From: Streptomyces phaeochromogenes | GTDB lineage: Bacteria > Actinomycetota > Actinomycetes > Streptomycetales > Streptomycetaceae | Direction: 5' to 3' | DNA length: 64,000 bases | Assembly (NCBI RefSeq): GCF_001418655.1 | Contig: NZ_LIQZ01000111.1 | Coordinates: 1 to 64,000 of the forward strand | Shown here: piece after piece, positions 56,197-64,000 of the stretch | How positions within the stretch are numbered: position 1 is the first letter of the stretch | Layout of the letters: each line of letters begins with the position of its first letter | Translations under genes and position numbers: made by a program | The notes under the pieces: model-generated | What the model was told of the DNA's origin: nothing | The model's database searches: none | The model's input: only the letters and a program-made list of their open reading frames with translations

Positions 56197-56247
56197 GCAG
56201 AGCCTTCTCGGCCTGAGCAGAGCCCTCTCGGCCTGAGGAGAGCCCTT
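56188..56247 (+). repeat. Three 20-bp tandem repeats over the ThrRS stop codon
   Basis: TCGGCCTGAGCAGAGCCTTC, TCGGCCTGAGCAGAGCCCTC and TCGGCCTGAGGAGAGCCCTT. The first contains the TGA stop of ThrRS. Confidence 0.85.
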
Positions 56248-56250
56248 GGG

Positions 56251-57339
56251 TCAGCTCAGGCCGGGGGTCGTGGCCGGTAGTTCCACCGCGATGCGGATCC
56301 CGCCGTCGGGGCGCGGGGTGAGGGTGAGTGTTCCGTCGTGGGCGTGGGTGATGGTCTTGACGATGGCCAGGCCGAGGCCGACGCCCGCGTGGTCGGTGTG
56401 TACGCGCTCGGTGCCGCGCTGGAATCGTTCGGTGAGTGTCGAGGCCTGCTGCGGGGTGAGCTTCTCGCCGGTGTTCTCGACGGTGAGCACCACGGTGTCG
56501 GGGCGGGCGCTCGTGTCGACCCATACCGTGCCCTGTTCGGGCAGGTTGTGGACGATCGCGTTGTGCACGAGGTTCGTGGTCAGCTGCAGCAGGAGCGCGT
56601 GCGATCCGAGGGTGGGCGTGATGTCGCCGGAGGTTTCGAAGGTGACGCCACGCTTCTCGGCGAGGGGAAGGAGTGTCTCGACGGCTTCTTCCGCCAGGAG
56701 GGACAGGTCGACGTGTTCCCGGGTGAAGGACCGCTGGTCGGCGTGGCTGAGCAGGAGCAGCGCCTCGGTGAGGTCGATCGCCCGGGTGTTGACGGCGTGG
56801 AGGCGGTCGATGACCTCGCCGGTGTCCTGGTTCGGATCGGCGCGCGCCACGTCGAGCAGGGCCTTCGAGACCGCCAGCGGGGTGCGCAGCTCGTGAGAGG
56901 CGTTGGCGGCGAATCTCTGCTGTTCGGCGACGTGCGCTTCGAGCCGGGCGAGCATCGCGTCGAAGGCGTCGGCGAGTTCGCGGAACTCGTCCTTGCGGCC
57001 CGGCAGCCGGATCCGGTGGGAGAGCGATCCGTTCGTGGCGGTACGGGTGGCGTCCGTGATGCGGGTCAGCGGTGCGAGCATGCGGCCGGCGAGGATCCAC
57101 CCGCCCACGAGGCCGAACACCAACAGGAACGCCAGTACCGCGGCCGCCCTCGGAGCGAAGACGTCCAGGAGGACGGACCGGATGGGAAAAACACCGTCGG
57201 GCCTGTCGTCGGGGTTTATGAGCATCGCCCGATCGGGGACGTAGCGCAGGAGGAACACCCACACCGCCGCGAGCAGCAGGACGCCGGCGATCATGAGGAA
57301 TCCGGCGTAGCTGAGGGTGAGCTTGAGGCGAACGCTCAT
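56251..57339 (-). CDS. Two-component sensor histidine kinase
   Basis: 362 residues from the ATG at 57339; a GTG at 57357, overlapping the response regulator stop, is an alternative. Two membrane helices (about 6-28 and 65-88) flank a short sensor loop, then a HAMP domain, H-box FAANASHELRTPLAVS, N-box NLVHNAIVHN, and G boxes VENTGEKLT and VGLGLAIVK. Cotranscribed downstream of its response regulator. The signal is unknown; the short extracytoplasmic loop suggests membrane-stress sensing. Confidence 0.92.
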   Translation of the reverse strand: MSVRLKLTLSYAGFLMIAGVLLLAAVWVFLLRYVPDRAMLINPDDRPDGVFPIRSVLLDVFAPRAAAVLAFLLVFGLVGGWILAGRMLAPLTRITDATRTATNGSLSHRIRLPGRKDEFRELADAFDAMLARLEAHVAEQQRFAANASHELRTPLAVSKALLDVARADPNQDTGEVIDRLHAVNTRAIDLTEALLLLSHADQRSFTREHVDLSLLAEEAVETLLPLAEKRGVTFETSGDITPTLGSHALLLQLTTNLVHNAIVHNLPEQGTVWVDTSARPDTVVLTVENTGEKLTPQQASTLTERFQRGTERVHTDHAGVGLGLAIVKTITHAHDGTLTLTPRPDGGIRIAVELPATTPGLS

Positions 57340-57349
57340 GCCGGGCCGC

Positions 57350-58069
57350 CTATCCACGGTCCGTTCCCCCGTGTCCGGACCTGTCTCCGGCCCGGTGCCC
57401 GGCCTCCGGTTGCGCGTCGATGCGGTAGCCGACTCCCGGCACGGTGGCGATGATCCAGGGTTCGCCGAGACGCTTGCGCAGGGCCGAGACGGTGATGCGC
57501 ACGGCGTTGGTGAACGGGTCGGCGTTCTCGTCCCACGCGCGTTCCAGGAGTTCTTCGGCGCTGACGGTGCCGCCTTCGGCCGCGACGAGGACTTCGAGCA
57601 CGGCGAACTGCTTCCGGGTCAGCGCGACGTAGCGGTCGTCGCGGTAGACCTCTCTGCGGAACGGGTCCAGGCGCAGACCCGCGATCTCCAGCACGGGCGG
57701 CCTGTTGTGGGCGCGTCTGCGGTCGAGTGCTCTGAGCCTGAGCGCGAGTTCCCGGAGTTCGAAAGGTTTCGTGAGGTAGTCGTCGGCGCCGAGTTCGAAC
57801 CCGGAGGCCTTGTCGTCGAGCCGGTCGGCGGCGGTGAGCATGAGGATCGGCATGCCACTGCCGGAGGCGACGATGCGTTTGGCGATCTCGTCGCCGGAGG
57901 GGCCGGGGATGTCGCGGTCGAGGACGGCGATGTCGTACGTGTTGATGCTCAGCAGTTCCAGAGCGGTGTCGCCGTCGCCCGCGAGGTCGGCCGCGATCGC
58001 TTCCAGGCGCAGACCGTCGCGGATGGCTTCCGCCAGAAAGGGCTCGTCCTCGACGATCAGCACACGCAT
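57350..58069 (-). CDS. OmpR-family response regulator
   Basis: 239 residues from the ATG at 58069 (MRVLIVEDEP). Receiver domain with acidic pocket VEDEP, phospho-acceptor Asp51 in AVLDRDIPG and Lys in TKPFELREL; C-terminal winged helix with LTRKQFAVLEVLVAAEGGTV and the WDENADPFTNAVRITVSALR recognition helix. Upstream of the kinase gene. Divergent from the EEP membrane protein gene, which may be a target. Confidence 0.94.
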   Translation of the reverse strand: MRVLIVEDEPFLAEAIRDGLRLEAIAADLAGDGDTALELLSINTYDIAVLDRDIPGPSGDEIAKRIVASGSGMPILMLTAADRLDDKASGFELGADDYLTKPFELRELALRLRALDRRRAHNRPPVLEIAGLRLDPFRREVYRDDRYVALTRKQFAVLEVLVAAEGGTVSAEELLERAWDENADPFTNAVRITVSALRKRLGEPWIIATVPGVGYRIDAQPEAGHRAGDRSGHGGTDRG

Positions 58070-58191
58070 ACGCCCGATGCTACGAGCCGACGCATATCGC
58101 CGACATATCGAAAACCGCATACGTGCCCGCAACACCACGCGGCCTTGACTGGGGGCATGTCCCGCAGCGAACCAGCAGGAGCCTCCACGCG

Positions 58192-59364
58192 ATGACGACC
58201 ACCCCCCAGCAGGACACTAAGCAACCCGTGGCCGCCGACGCGCGGGACACGGCGGCGGCCGGTCAGGGAGGCGCCGGCCGCCGGGATGACGACTCCCGGG
58301 ATGGCGGCTCCCGGGGTGGTGACCACCGGGATGGCGGCTCCGGTGCCTGGCGCACGGGCATCCGGCGGGCGGTCCGCGCCGTCTCCCGCCCTGAGCCCTG
58401 GAAGCGCGGCCCGGTGCTCGCGGCGCTCGCGCTGCTCCTCGGCCTGCTCATGCTGCTGCACGCGCGGATCCCGGACGGGCTGAAGAACGTCGGCAGCCTG
58501 GTGGAGACGTTCCTGCCGTGGTTCGGCGTGTTCGTCCCGGTGCTGCTGGCCGGAGCGCTGTGGCGCCGCTCGGCCTCCACCCTGGTCGCGCTGCTGCTGC
58601 CGGTCACGGTGTGGCTGAACCTCTTCGGCGGCGTGCTCAGCGACAAGTCCCACCCGGGCGGTGACCTCACCGTGGTCAGCCACAACGTCGGCGCCGGCAA
58701 CCCCGACCCGACCGGCACCGCCCGCGACCTGGCCGCCTCCGGAGCGGACGTGGTGGCGCTGGAGGAGCTGACCGGGCAGGCCCGGGGCGCGTACGAGAAG
58801 GGGCTGGCGAAGGCGTACCCGTACCACACGGTCAAGGGCACGGTCGGGCTGTGGAGCAAGCGCCCGCTGTCGGACACCCGGACCGTCGACGTCGCGATGC
58901 TGGGCATGGCCGGGCCGCTGGCGCGGAACCTGTCGGCCGAGGAGAAGGCGGCCACGCCCCGGGCGCTGCGCACCACGGTGGCCACGGACCAGGGGCCGCT
59001 CGCGGTGTACGTGGCCCACTTGGGCTCCGTACGCGTCAACCCCAGGGCGGGCCTGTCGACGAACCAGCGGGACGACGGCGCGGAGAAGCTCGGCAAGGCC
59101 GTCGCGGCCGAGCAGAACGAGCGGGTGGTGCTGCTCGGCGACCTGAACGGCACGACGGACGACCGCGCGTTCGCAGGCCTCACCTCACAGCTGCGCTCGG
59201 CCCAGGAGACGGCCGGGGACGGCTTCGGCTTCAGCTGGCCGGCGGGGTTCCCGGTCGTACGGATCGACCAGATCCTGGTCCGCGGCGTGGAACCGCAGAG
59301 CTCATGGGTACTGCCGGCCACCGGCAGCGACCACCTGCCGGTGGCGGCCAGGATCAGCTGGTGA
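58192..59364 (+). CDS. Membrane-anchored EEP-family hydrolase
   Basis: 390 residues from the ATG at 58192. The N-terminal 65 residues are low-complexity with Arg-Asp-Gly repeats (RDDDSRDGGSRGG). Three membrane helices follow (about 80-98, 110-135, 137-155), then an EEP domain: VVSHNVGAGNPDPTG, VVALEELTGQ, VYVAHLGSVRVN, VVLLGDLNGTTDD and SDHLPVAARI at the end. It faces the outside and should cut a phosphodiester in lipid or nucleotide. Divergent from the response regulator. Confidence 0.85.
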   Translation: MTTTPQQDTKQPVAADARDTAAAGQGGAGRRDDDSRDGGSRGGDHRDGGSGAWRTGIRRAVRAVSRPEPWKRGPVLAALALLLGLLMLLHARIPDGLKNVGSLVETFLPWFGVFVPVLLAGALWRRSASTLVALLLPVTVWLNLFGGVLSDKSHPGGDLTVVSHNVGAGNPDPTGTARDLAASGADVVALEELTGQARGAYEKGLAKAYPYHTVKGTVGLWSKRPLSDTRTVDVAMLGMAGPLARNLSAEEKAATPRALRTTVATDQGPLAVYVAHLGSVRVNPRAGLSTNQRDDGAEKLGKAVAAEQNERVVLLGDLNGTTDDRAFAGLTSQLRSAQETAGDGFGFSWPAGFPVVRIDQILVRGVEPQSSWVLPATGSDHLPVAARISW

Positions 59365-59453
59365 GCACCGCGTACCCCTCCAACTCCACCTGAGCCCGTA
59401 CGACAGCCGCCAATCGCACCGGAGGGGAACACCCGTGCGGCAGGATGGCTCCC

Positions 59454-60149
59454 ATGATTCGTGCCGTGCGTGCCGTACGTGTCCTGCCGCTGCTGCTCCT
59501 GCCCCTGCTGCTCGTTTCCTGCGGTACGGAGGAGGCGGGGGCCGGGGCCGACACTGGCACCACGGCCGATACCGACACGGGCACGGCAGGTGCCGACAAG
59601 GGCACAGGCAGCTCGGCCGATCCCGCCGAACTCGCCGCCCGTGCCGGGGCCTTGGGGATCGCGCCGGAGTTCGTCTACGTCACCGAGGCGCCGGGGTTCG
59701 CGGTGGCCCAGCAGTCGGTGGGGGTGTTCGGGGGCGACGGGTTCCATGCCGCGTACTTCTCCCAGAAGACCCACGCCCAGTTCGAACTCTTCGTGGACCG
59801 GGGCACGTTGACCGCGGAGAACTGCCCCAAGACGCAACTGGGGCAGGGGTCGGGCGAGTCGGTCGCCTGTGAGCGCGACGGGGACGCCTGGTACCGGAAG
59901 GCCGGTGGCCAGCACGAGTACGCCCTGCCCCGCGACGGCCATGTGATCCGGCTCGTCGGTGACGCGAACCGGCTGGACCGCGCCGTTCTGCGCGAGGCCG
60001 CGGAAGCGACCCACCACCCGGACGCCGCCGAACTGACCGCCCTCCTGCCACCGGCGCCCGAGGGCACCGCCACCGAGCCGGTCGAGCGCGGGGATCTGCC
60101 GCCGGTCGGCGACGGCGCGCCCAACAACGAGGTGGGCGCGTCGGGTTGA
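59454..60149 (+). CDS. Lipoprotein of unknown function
   Basis: 231 residues from the ATG at 59454 with AGGA 8 nt upstream; ATG 59445 is an alternative. The signal peptide ends with lipobox LLVSC, followed by a long Gly/Thr/Ala linker (TGTTADTDTGTAGADKGT). The mature domain (EAPGFAVAQQSVGVFGGDG, SVACERDGDAWYRKAGGQHE) is not one I recognise. Membrane-anchored, outside. Confidence 0.72.
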   Translation: MIRAVRAVRVLPLLLLPLLLVSCGTEEAGAGADTGTTADTDTGTAGADKGTGSSADPAELAARAGALGIAPEFVYVTEAPGFAVAQQSVGVFGGDGFHAAYFSQKTHAQFELFVDRGTLTAENCPKTQLGQGSGESVACERDGDAWYRKAGGQHEYALPRDGHVIRLVGDANRLDRAVLREAAEATHHPDAAELTALLPPAPEGTATEPVERGDLPPVGDGAPNNEVGASG

Positions 60150-60226
60150 GCGACGGGCCCGCCGGACCGAAAATTTCGGACTCCCTCCTGCTCCCCCGGC
60201 CCTCCGACCCGCGCTCCGGCGCGCCA

Positions 60227-60232
60227 TAGAGT
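60227..60232 (+). promoter_or_regulatory. -10 box of a probable leaderless promoter
   Basis: TAGAGT lies 8 nt before the ThuA gene start at 60241, the same layout as at 2892. Confidence 0.4.
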
Positions 60233-60240
60233 CGGGTCCC

Positions 60241-60918
60241 ATGGCAGCGCAGCACCGCGAACCCCGAATACTCGTCCACACCCGCACCACGGACTACCGC
60301 CACGAGTCGATACCCGACGGCATCGCCGCCGTACGGTCGCTCGGGGCCGCGCACGGCTTCACCGTCCACGCGACGGAGGCCCCCGACTTCTTCGACGCCC
60401 CCGTCGACCCGTACGCGGCCGTCGTCTTCCTCTCCACCAGCGGCGACATCCTGACACCGGCCGGCCGTGAGCACCTCGCCGCGTACGTCGAGGCGGGCGG
60501 CGGCTTCGTCGGGGTGCACGCGGCGGCCTGTACGGAGTACGACTGGCCCTACTACGGCGAGTTGCTCGGGGCCAGGTTCGCGCGGCACCCCGAACACCAG
60601 CCGGGCAAGGCGGTGGTGGAGGACCGGGATCACCCCGCGACCCGGCATCTGCCCGCCGTCTGGGAGTTCACCGACGAGTGGTACGACTTCCGCACGAACC
60701 CGCGAGGTTCGGTGCGCGTGCTCGTCTCCGCCGACGAATCCTCGTACGACGGAGGCGGCATGGGGGACGACCATCCGCTCGTGTGGTGCCGCGAGCAGGG
60801 GGCGGGCCGGGTCTTCTACACAGCCCTCGGCCACGCCTCTGAGGCCTACGAGGACCCGGACTTCCGGCAGCACCTGCTCGGCGGAATCGGCTGGGCGGGG
60901 CGAATCCCCACTCTGTGA
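60241..60918 (+). CDS. ThuA-domain protein
   Basis: 225 residues, ATG. The ThuA glutamine-amidotransferase-like fold: RILVHTRTTDYRHESI at the start, VVFLSTSGDIL, GGGFVGVHAAACTEY and AGRVFYTALGHASEAYED at the end. Family members act in trehalose or sugar-derivative metabolism. Cytoplasmic. Probably leaderless. It is followed by the convergent carboxylesterase gene. Confidence 0.85.
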   Translation: MAAQHREPRILVHTRTTDYRHESIPDGIAAVRSLGAAHGFTVHATEAPDFFDAPVDPYAAVVFLSTSGDILTPAGREHLAAYVEAGGGFVGVHAAACTEYDWPYYGELLGARFARHPEHQPGKAVVEDRDHPATRHLPAVWEFTDEWYDFRTNPRGSVRVLVSADESSYDGGGMGDDHPLVWCREQGAGRVFYTALGHASEAYEDPDFRQHLLGGIGWAGRIPTL

Positions 60919-60980
60919 GAGGCGGACCGGGACGGGCTCGGCGACGAGCGGACGGAGACCGGAGGGCGCCCCCTCGAACG

Positions 60981-62558
60981 TCACCCCCGCCGCACACCTC
61001 CCGGCCTCCGAAGCCGCCGCACGACCGACAACGGCACCGCACCCGGCTTGTGCGTCTTCTGCGTCTTCTGACCGGCAGGATCGGCCGCGACCTCCGAGGC
61101 GGCGAACTCGGCCTCCCACAGGGCGAGTTCGCGATCCCGAGGCCCGTGCACGACCGCGGGCTCCCCCGCCCCGAAGACCCGTACCGGATGCGTGTCGTCC
61201 CACACCGGCCACCCCGGATCCCCCTCGACGGCGAACCGCACCCACGCCGAGTGCATCTCGTCGGCGAGAGCCTGCGGGGCCCCGGGCCCGGCGAGCTTCG
61301 CGGCCTCGGGCACGTCGGCGGTGTCGAAGACGAAGCCGAGCTCCAGGGCGTGGCAGGCGCCGAGGCCGGGGACGTTGGAGGGCCAGGCGAACTCGTAGAC
61401 GTACGAGGGTGCGGGGTGGGCGTCCGCCAGGCGGTGCAGCGGGACTCGGAGCAGATGGTCGGTGACCAGCTGGCCCACCAGGTCGGCGGTGCTCGCGTCG
61501 GGATGGGCCAGCCGGTAGCCGCGCGGGACCTCGGGGCCGCAGCGGCAGCGGGCCATCGCGCCGGCCAGGGCGACCGGGCCCAGCCGGTCGATGCGCTCCA
61601 GGAGGCCGGTGGGCGCGAGCCACAGCCGGTACTCCTCGCTGGTCCAGCCCAGCAGCAGGTCGACGTCCCGGGCCGCGTCGCCGTCGAGCAGCGCCTCCAG
61701 CGGGTCGCGCGGCACGAGGTCGCCGTCGACGACGATCCCGAACGCGGGGCCCCCGAGGACCGGGCTGGCACGGCGGCCGACCTCGGCCTGTGCCTCGGCC
61801 AGGGCCGCCCGGTCGACGGCGGCGAACGCCTCGGCGGTCGCGGGGATCTTCAGCCGGGTGGCCATACGCCGTACCAGGCGCCGCACCTTGTCCCGTTCCG
61901 TCACCTCGGGCGGGCCGCTCTGCAGCGCGGCCCGCCGGAACAGACCCTGGGCGTACGGGCTGGCCAGCAGCGCGCCGATGCTGATCGCGCCTGCGGACTC
62001 GCCGAAGACGGTCACCCGGTCCGGATCGCCGCCGAACTCGGCGATCGCGTCCCGCACCCACTCCAGCGCGGCGAGCTGGTCACGCAGGCCCGGGTTGGCG
62101 GGGGCGTCCGGGAAGAGGCCGTAACCCTCAACGCCCAGGCGGTAGTTGAGGGAGACGAACACCAGGCCGTCGCGGGCGAAGGACCGGCCGTCGTACACCG
62201 GCACCGCCGACGAGCCGCGGGTGAGCGCCCCGCCGTGGATCCACACCATGACGGGCAGGCGGGCGCCGGGGCCCGGCTCGGGCGTCCACACGTTGAGGTT
62301 GAGGATGTCGTCGCCCGGCACGACCGGGTCGGCGAGCAGCTTCGCGAAGGCCTCGGAGTACGGCGGCTTGGGCGGCGTCGGCCCGAACGCGCCCGCGTCG
62401 CGCACGCCGTCCCACGGCTCGGGCGGGACGGGTGGCCGGAAGCGGCGGGGGCCGAAGGGAGGGGCGGCGTAGGGGATGCCTCGGAACACGGCGAGGCCGT
62501 TCTCGTAACGGCCTCGGACGGCACCGTAGGGGGTGCTGACCACGGGACCCTCGGCCAT
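60981..62558 (-). CDS. Type-B carboxylesterase
   Basis: 525 residues, ATG. Classical type-B features: FRGIPYAAPPFGPRRF near the start, DILNLNVWTP, oxyanion VMVWIHGGALTRG, nucleophile VTVFGESAGA, a Glu/Asp in GWTSEEYRLW and His in the GLGACHALELGFVF segment. No signal peptide, so it is cytoplasmic. It hydrolyses carboxylic esters; the substrate is unknown. Neighbouring genes do not specify it. Confidence 0.9.
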   Translation of the reverse strand: MAEGPVVSTPYGAVRGRYENGLAVFRGIPYAAPPFGPRRFRPPVPPEPWDGVRDAGAFGPTPPKPPYSEAFAKLLADPVVPGDDILNLNVWTPEPGPGARLPVMVWIHGGALTRGSSAVPVYDGRSFARDGLVFVSLNYRLGVEGYGLFPDAPANPGLRDQLAALEWVRDAIAEFGGDPDRVTVFGESAGAISIGALLASPYAQGLFRRAALQSGPPEVTERDKVRRLVRRMATRLKIPATAEAFAAVDRAALAEAQAEVGRRASPVLGGPAFGIVVDGDLVPRDPLEALLDGDAARDVDLLLGWTSEEYRLWLAPTGLLERIDRLGPVALAGAMARCRCGPEVPRGYRLAHPDASTADLVGQLVTDHLLRVPLHRLADAHPAPSYVYEFAWPSNVPGLGACHALELGFVFDTADVPEAAKLAGPGAPQALADEMHSAWVRFAVEGDPGWPVWDDTHPVRVFGAGEPAVVHGPRDRELALWEAEFAASEVAADPAGQKTQKTHKPGAVPLSVVRRLRRPGGVRRG

Positions 62559-62694
62559 TCGACCATCTCCTCACCTGAGCGGGAACGACAGGGTCTGCCC
62601 CCTCAGCGCATCACACAACCCCTGTGTCACGCAGCCCAAGAACGGCCCGGGGAAGTTCAGGGCGGCCCCCGGAAGGGCGAAATCCGCCGTCCTG

Positions 62695-62730
62695 CGGCCC
62701 GTCCGGCGGCCCGTCCGGCGGTCCGTCCGG
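62695..62730. repeat. Three 12-bp tandem repeats upstream of LacI gene
   Basis: CGGCCCGTCCGG twice followed by CGGTCCGTCCGG, in the intergenic region between the carboxylesterase and LacI gene. Confidence 0.7.
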
Positions 62731-62780
62731 CAGGCGGGGCGACACGGCCGACCCGCCCCGGACCTGCGTGTTCGACATTT

Positions 62781-62791
62781 CGAAAGTTTCG
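62781..62791. promoter_or_regulatory. CGAAAGTTTCG palindrome upstream of LacI gene, site 1
   Basis: CGAAAGTTTCG is palindromic around one base. The same core reversed occurs at 62869-62879. CGAA-N-TTCG palindromes are known operators of actinomycete xylan/xylobiose LacI regulators. Confidence 0.6.
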
Positions 62792-62852
62792 GCTCCGCGA
62801 GATTCCGTTGAATACCGGCTCTTCCACGGCGTGTCACCGCGGCCTTACTGTA

Positions 62853-62864
62853 GGAAGCGCTTTC
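62853..62864. promoter_or_regulatory. GGAAGCGCTTTC palindrome upstream of LacI gene
   Basis: GGAAGCGCTTTC, one mismatch from GAAAGCGCTTTC, a typical LacI-family operator; it lies 53 bp before the LacI start and may contain the promoter. Confidence 0.55.
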
Positions 62865-62868
62865 TACC

Positions 62869-62879
62869 CGAAACTTTCG
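62869..62879. promoter_or_regulatory. CGAAACTTTCG palindrome upstream of LacI gene, site 2
   Basis: CGAAACTTTCG is the reverse complement of site 1 at 62781, 38 bp before the LacI start. Two copies 77 bp apart suggest autoregulation. Confidence 0.6.
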
Positions 62880-62916
62880 ACGGCCCTCGGGACGGGGCCT
62901 GGAGAGGTGGGCTTCC

Positions 62917-63948
62917 ATGGTGCGTACCGGAAGCGTGGCCGGGCCGACCCTCGCGGTCGTGGCACGCGAGGCGGGCGTTTCCGTACCGACGGCCTCCAAG
63001 GTCGTCAACGGCCGGGAGGACGTGGCGCCGGAGACCCGCCGCCGGGTGACGGAGGCGCTCGACCGGCTCGGCTATGTCCGCAGACCCCGGTTCGACGCGG
63101 TGAAGTCGCCCGGTCTGGTCGACCTCGTCGTCCACTCGCTGGAGAACTCCTGGTCGGGCTCGATCCTGCACGGCGTGGAGGAGGCGGCGCACGACGCGGG
63201 CCTTGAGGTGGTGGTCTCGGCGGGCCTGACCCGGACCCGGGGCGGCCGGCCGGAGCGCGGCTGGCTGGACAAGCTGTCCACGCGCGGCTCCTCCGGGGTG
63301 CTGTTCAACCTCTCCGAGCTGACCGCGTCCCAGTACGCCTGGCTGGACCAGCACCGCATCCCGTTCGTGCTGATCGACCCGGTGCTGGAGCCACCGCCCG
63401 GGGTCGTCTCGGTGGGCGCGGCCAACTGGCACGGAGGGGTGACCGCCACCGAGCATCTGTTCTCCCTCGGCCACGAACGCATCGCCGTCATCGCCGGCTA
63501 CCGCCGCAAGATGTGCAGCACCGCGCGCGTCGCCGGCTACCGCTCGGCGCTCGCGGCGGCCGGACTGCGCCACCGCCCCGAGTACCTGCGCTACGGCAAC
63601 TTCGACGAGAGCGCGGCGCACCGGCGGATGCTGGAGCTCCTCGATCTGCCGGAGCCGCCCACCGCTGTCTTCGTCTGCTCGGACCGCATGGCTCTGGGCG
63701 CGTACCGGGCGCTGGCCGAGCGGGGGCTCTCCGTCCCGGACGACGTCAGCGTGGTCGGTTTCGACGATCTGCCCGAGGCCCACTGGGCCTCACCGGCCCT
63801 GACGACCGTCCGCCAGCCGCTCGCCGAGATGGCGGCGACGGCGATGCGCCTGCTGGTACGGATGATGGCGGGCGAGCAGCCGGAGGGGACGCGTACGGAG
63901 TTGTCCACGCGGCTGGTGGTACGGGCGAGCACGGCAGCACCCCGCTGA
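62917..63948 (+). CDS. LacI-family transcriptional regulator
   Basis: 343 residues, ATG with GGAGAGG upstream. The helix-turn-helix is LAVVAREAGVSVPTASKVVN. The effector domain has VDLVVHSLENSWSGSILHGV, GHERIAVIAGYRRKM and the family end VSVVGFDDLPEAHWASPALT. Its own upstream region holds three operator-like palindromes, so it probably represses itself; its sugar genes would lie beyond the window or include the CGAAACTTTTG-type site at 51250. The closeness to xylan-type operators suggests xylose oligosaccharides as inducer, which is inference. Confidence 0.92.
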   Translation: MVRTGSVAGPTLAVVAREAGVSVPTASKVVNGREDVAPETRRRVTEALDRLGYVRRPRFDAVKSPGLVDLVVHSLENSWSGSILHGVEEAAHDAGLEVVVSAGLTRTRGGRPERGWLDKLSTRGSSGVLFNLSELTASQYAWLDQHRIPFVLIDPVLEPPPGVVSVGAANWHGGVTATEHLFSLGHERIAVIAGYRRKMCSTARVAGYRSALAAAGLRHRPEYLRYGNFDESAAHRRMLELLDLPEPPTAVFVCSDRMALGAYRALAERGLSVPDDVSVVGFDDLPEAHWASPALTTVRQPLAEMAATAMRLLVRMMAGEQPEGTRTELSTRLVVRASTAAPR

Positions 63949-64000
63949 CCCGACCGGGTGCGGGCGAGCACGGCACCCCACCGGCCCGCCCCGCCCTCAC

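Noticed and set aside
62559..62916. Gene in the 358-bp gap before the last LacI gene
   Set aside because: No reading frame with a plausible start and family signal; the gap holds a 12-bp tandem repeat and three operator-like palindromes.

Overview
The window is 64 kb of chromosome from a high-GC filamentous actinomycete, almost certainly Streptomyces. The reasons are strong G/C bias at third codon positions, frequent GTG and TTG starts, 4-bp ATGA/GTGA overlaps inside operons, leaderless promoters with TAnnnT -10 boxes, a Streptomyces-type intergenic repeat next to stop codons, and marker families such as the anti-sigma-like ATPase / WhiJ-like XRE / DUF397 trio. I see no rRNA, tRNA, CRISPR array, transposase, prophage or biosynthetic cluster.

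Layout. 1-3.7 kb: the start of an anti-sigma-like membrane protein, a stand-alone radical SAM protein and an alpha/beta hydrolase. 3.7-15.7 kb: a minus-strand sugar locus with a 1496-residue secreted multidomain protein, a MalFG-type ABC importer with its binding lipoprotein, a LacI repressor, a GH39 glycosidase and a D-2-hydroxyacid dehydrogenase; three related palindromes suggest one repressor controls it. 15.9-17.1 kb: an alditol oxidase (AldO type). 17.3-24.8 kb: a second sugar locus with a ROK regulator, an ABC importer and a cytoplasmic GH2 beta-galactosidase; the regulator and the importer share a 14-bp upstream element. 24.9-27.5 kb: a three-gene ABC-2 transporter. 27.6-31.8 kb: two small secreted proteins flanking a perfect long palindrome, an AraC regulator and the ATPase/XRE/DUF397 trio. 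31.3-35.1 kb: divergent secreted phosphoesterases (a His-rich PHP protein and an EEP-jacalin protein). 35.2-45.7 kb: mixed regulators, hydrolases and small enzymes, including two paralogous TetR proteins and a toroid-membrane/cupin pair next to a Nudix gene. 45.7-53.5 kb: a minus-strand set for pectin or arabinogalactan side chains (two GH43, one CE12, DUF2264) with a divergent cell-surface beta-strand-repeat protein. 53.5-64 kb: an APH-like kinase, a short threonyl-tRNA synthetase behind a Thr-codon leader peptide and terminator hairpin, a two-component system, an EEP membrane protein, a lipoprotein, a ThuA protein, a type-B carboxylesterase and a LacI regulator.

How it works together. Most of the window deals with plant polysaccharides: secreted enzymes release oligosaccharides, two ABC importers take them up, and cytoplasmic GH39 and GH2 enzymes finish the job under local repressors. 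The most striking non-coding signals are the ThrRS leader attenuator (54.76-54.87 kb), short tandem duplications that span the stop codons of six genes, the 18-bp-arm palindrome at 28.06 kb, and two microsatellites around the start of one hydrolase gene.
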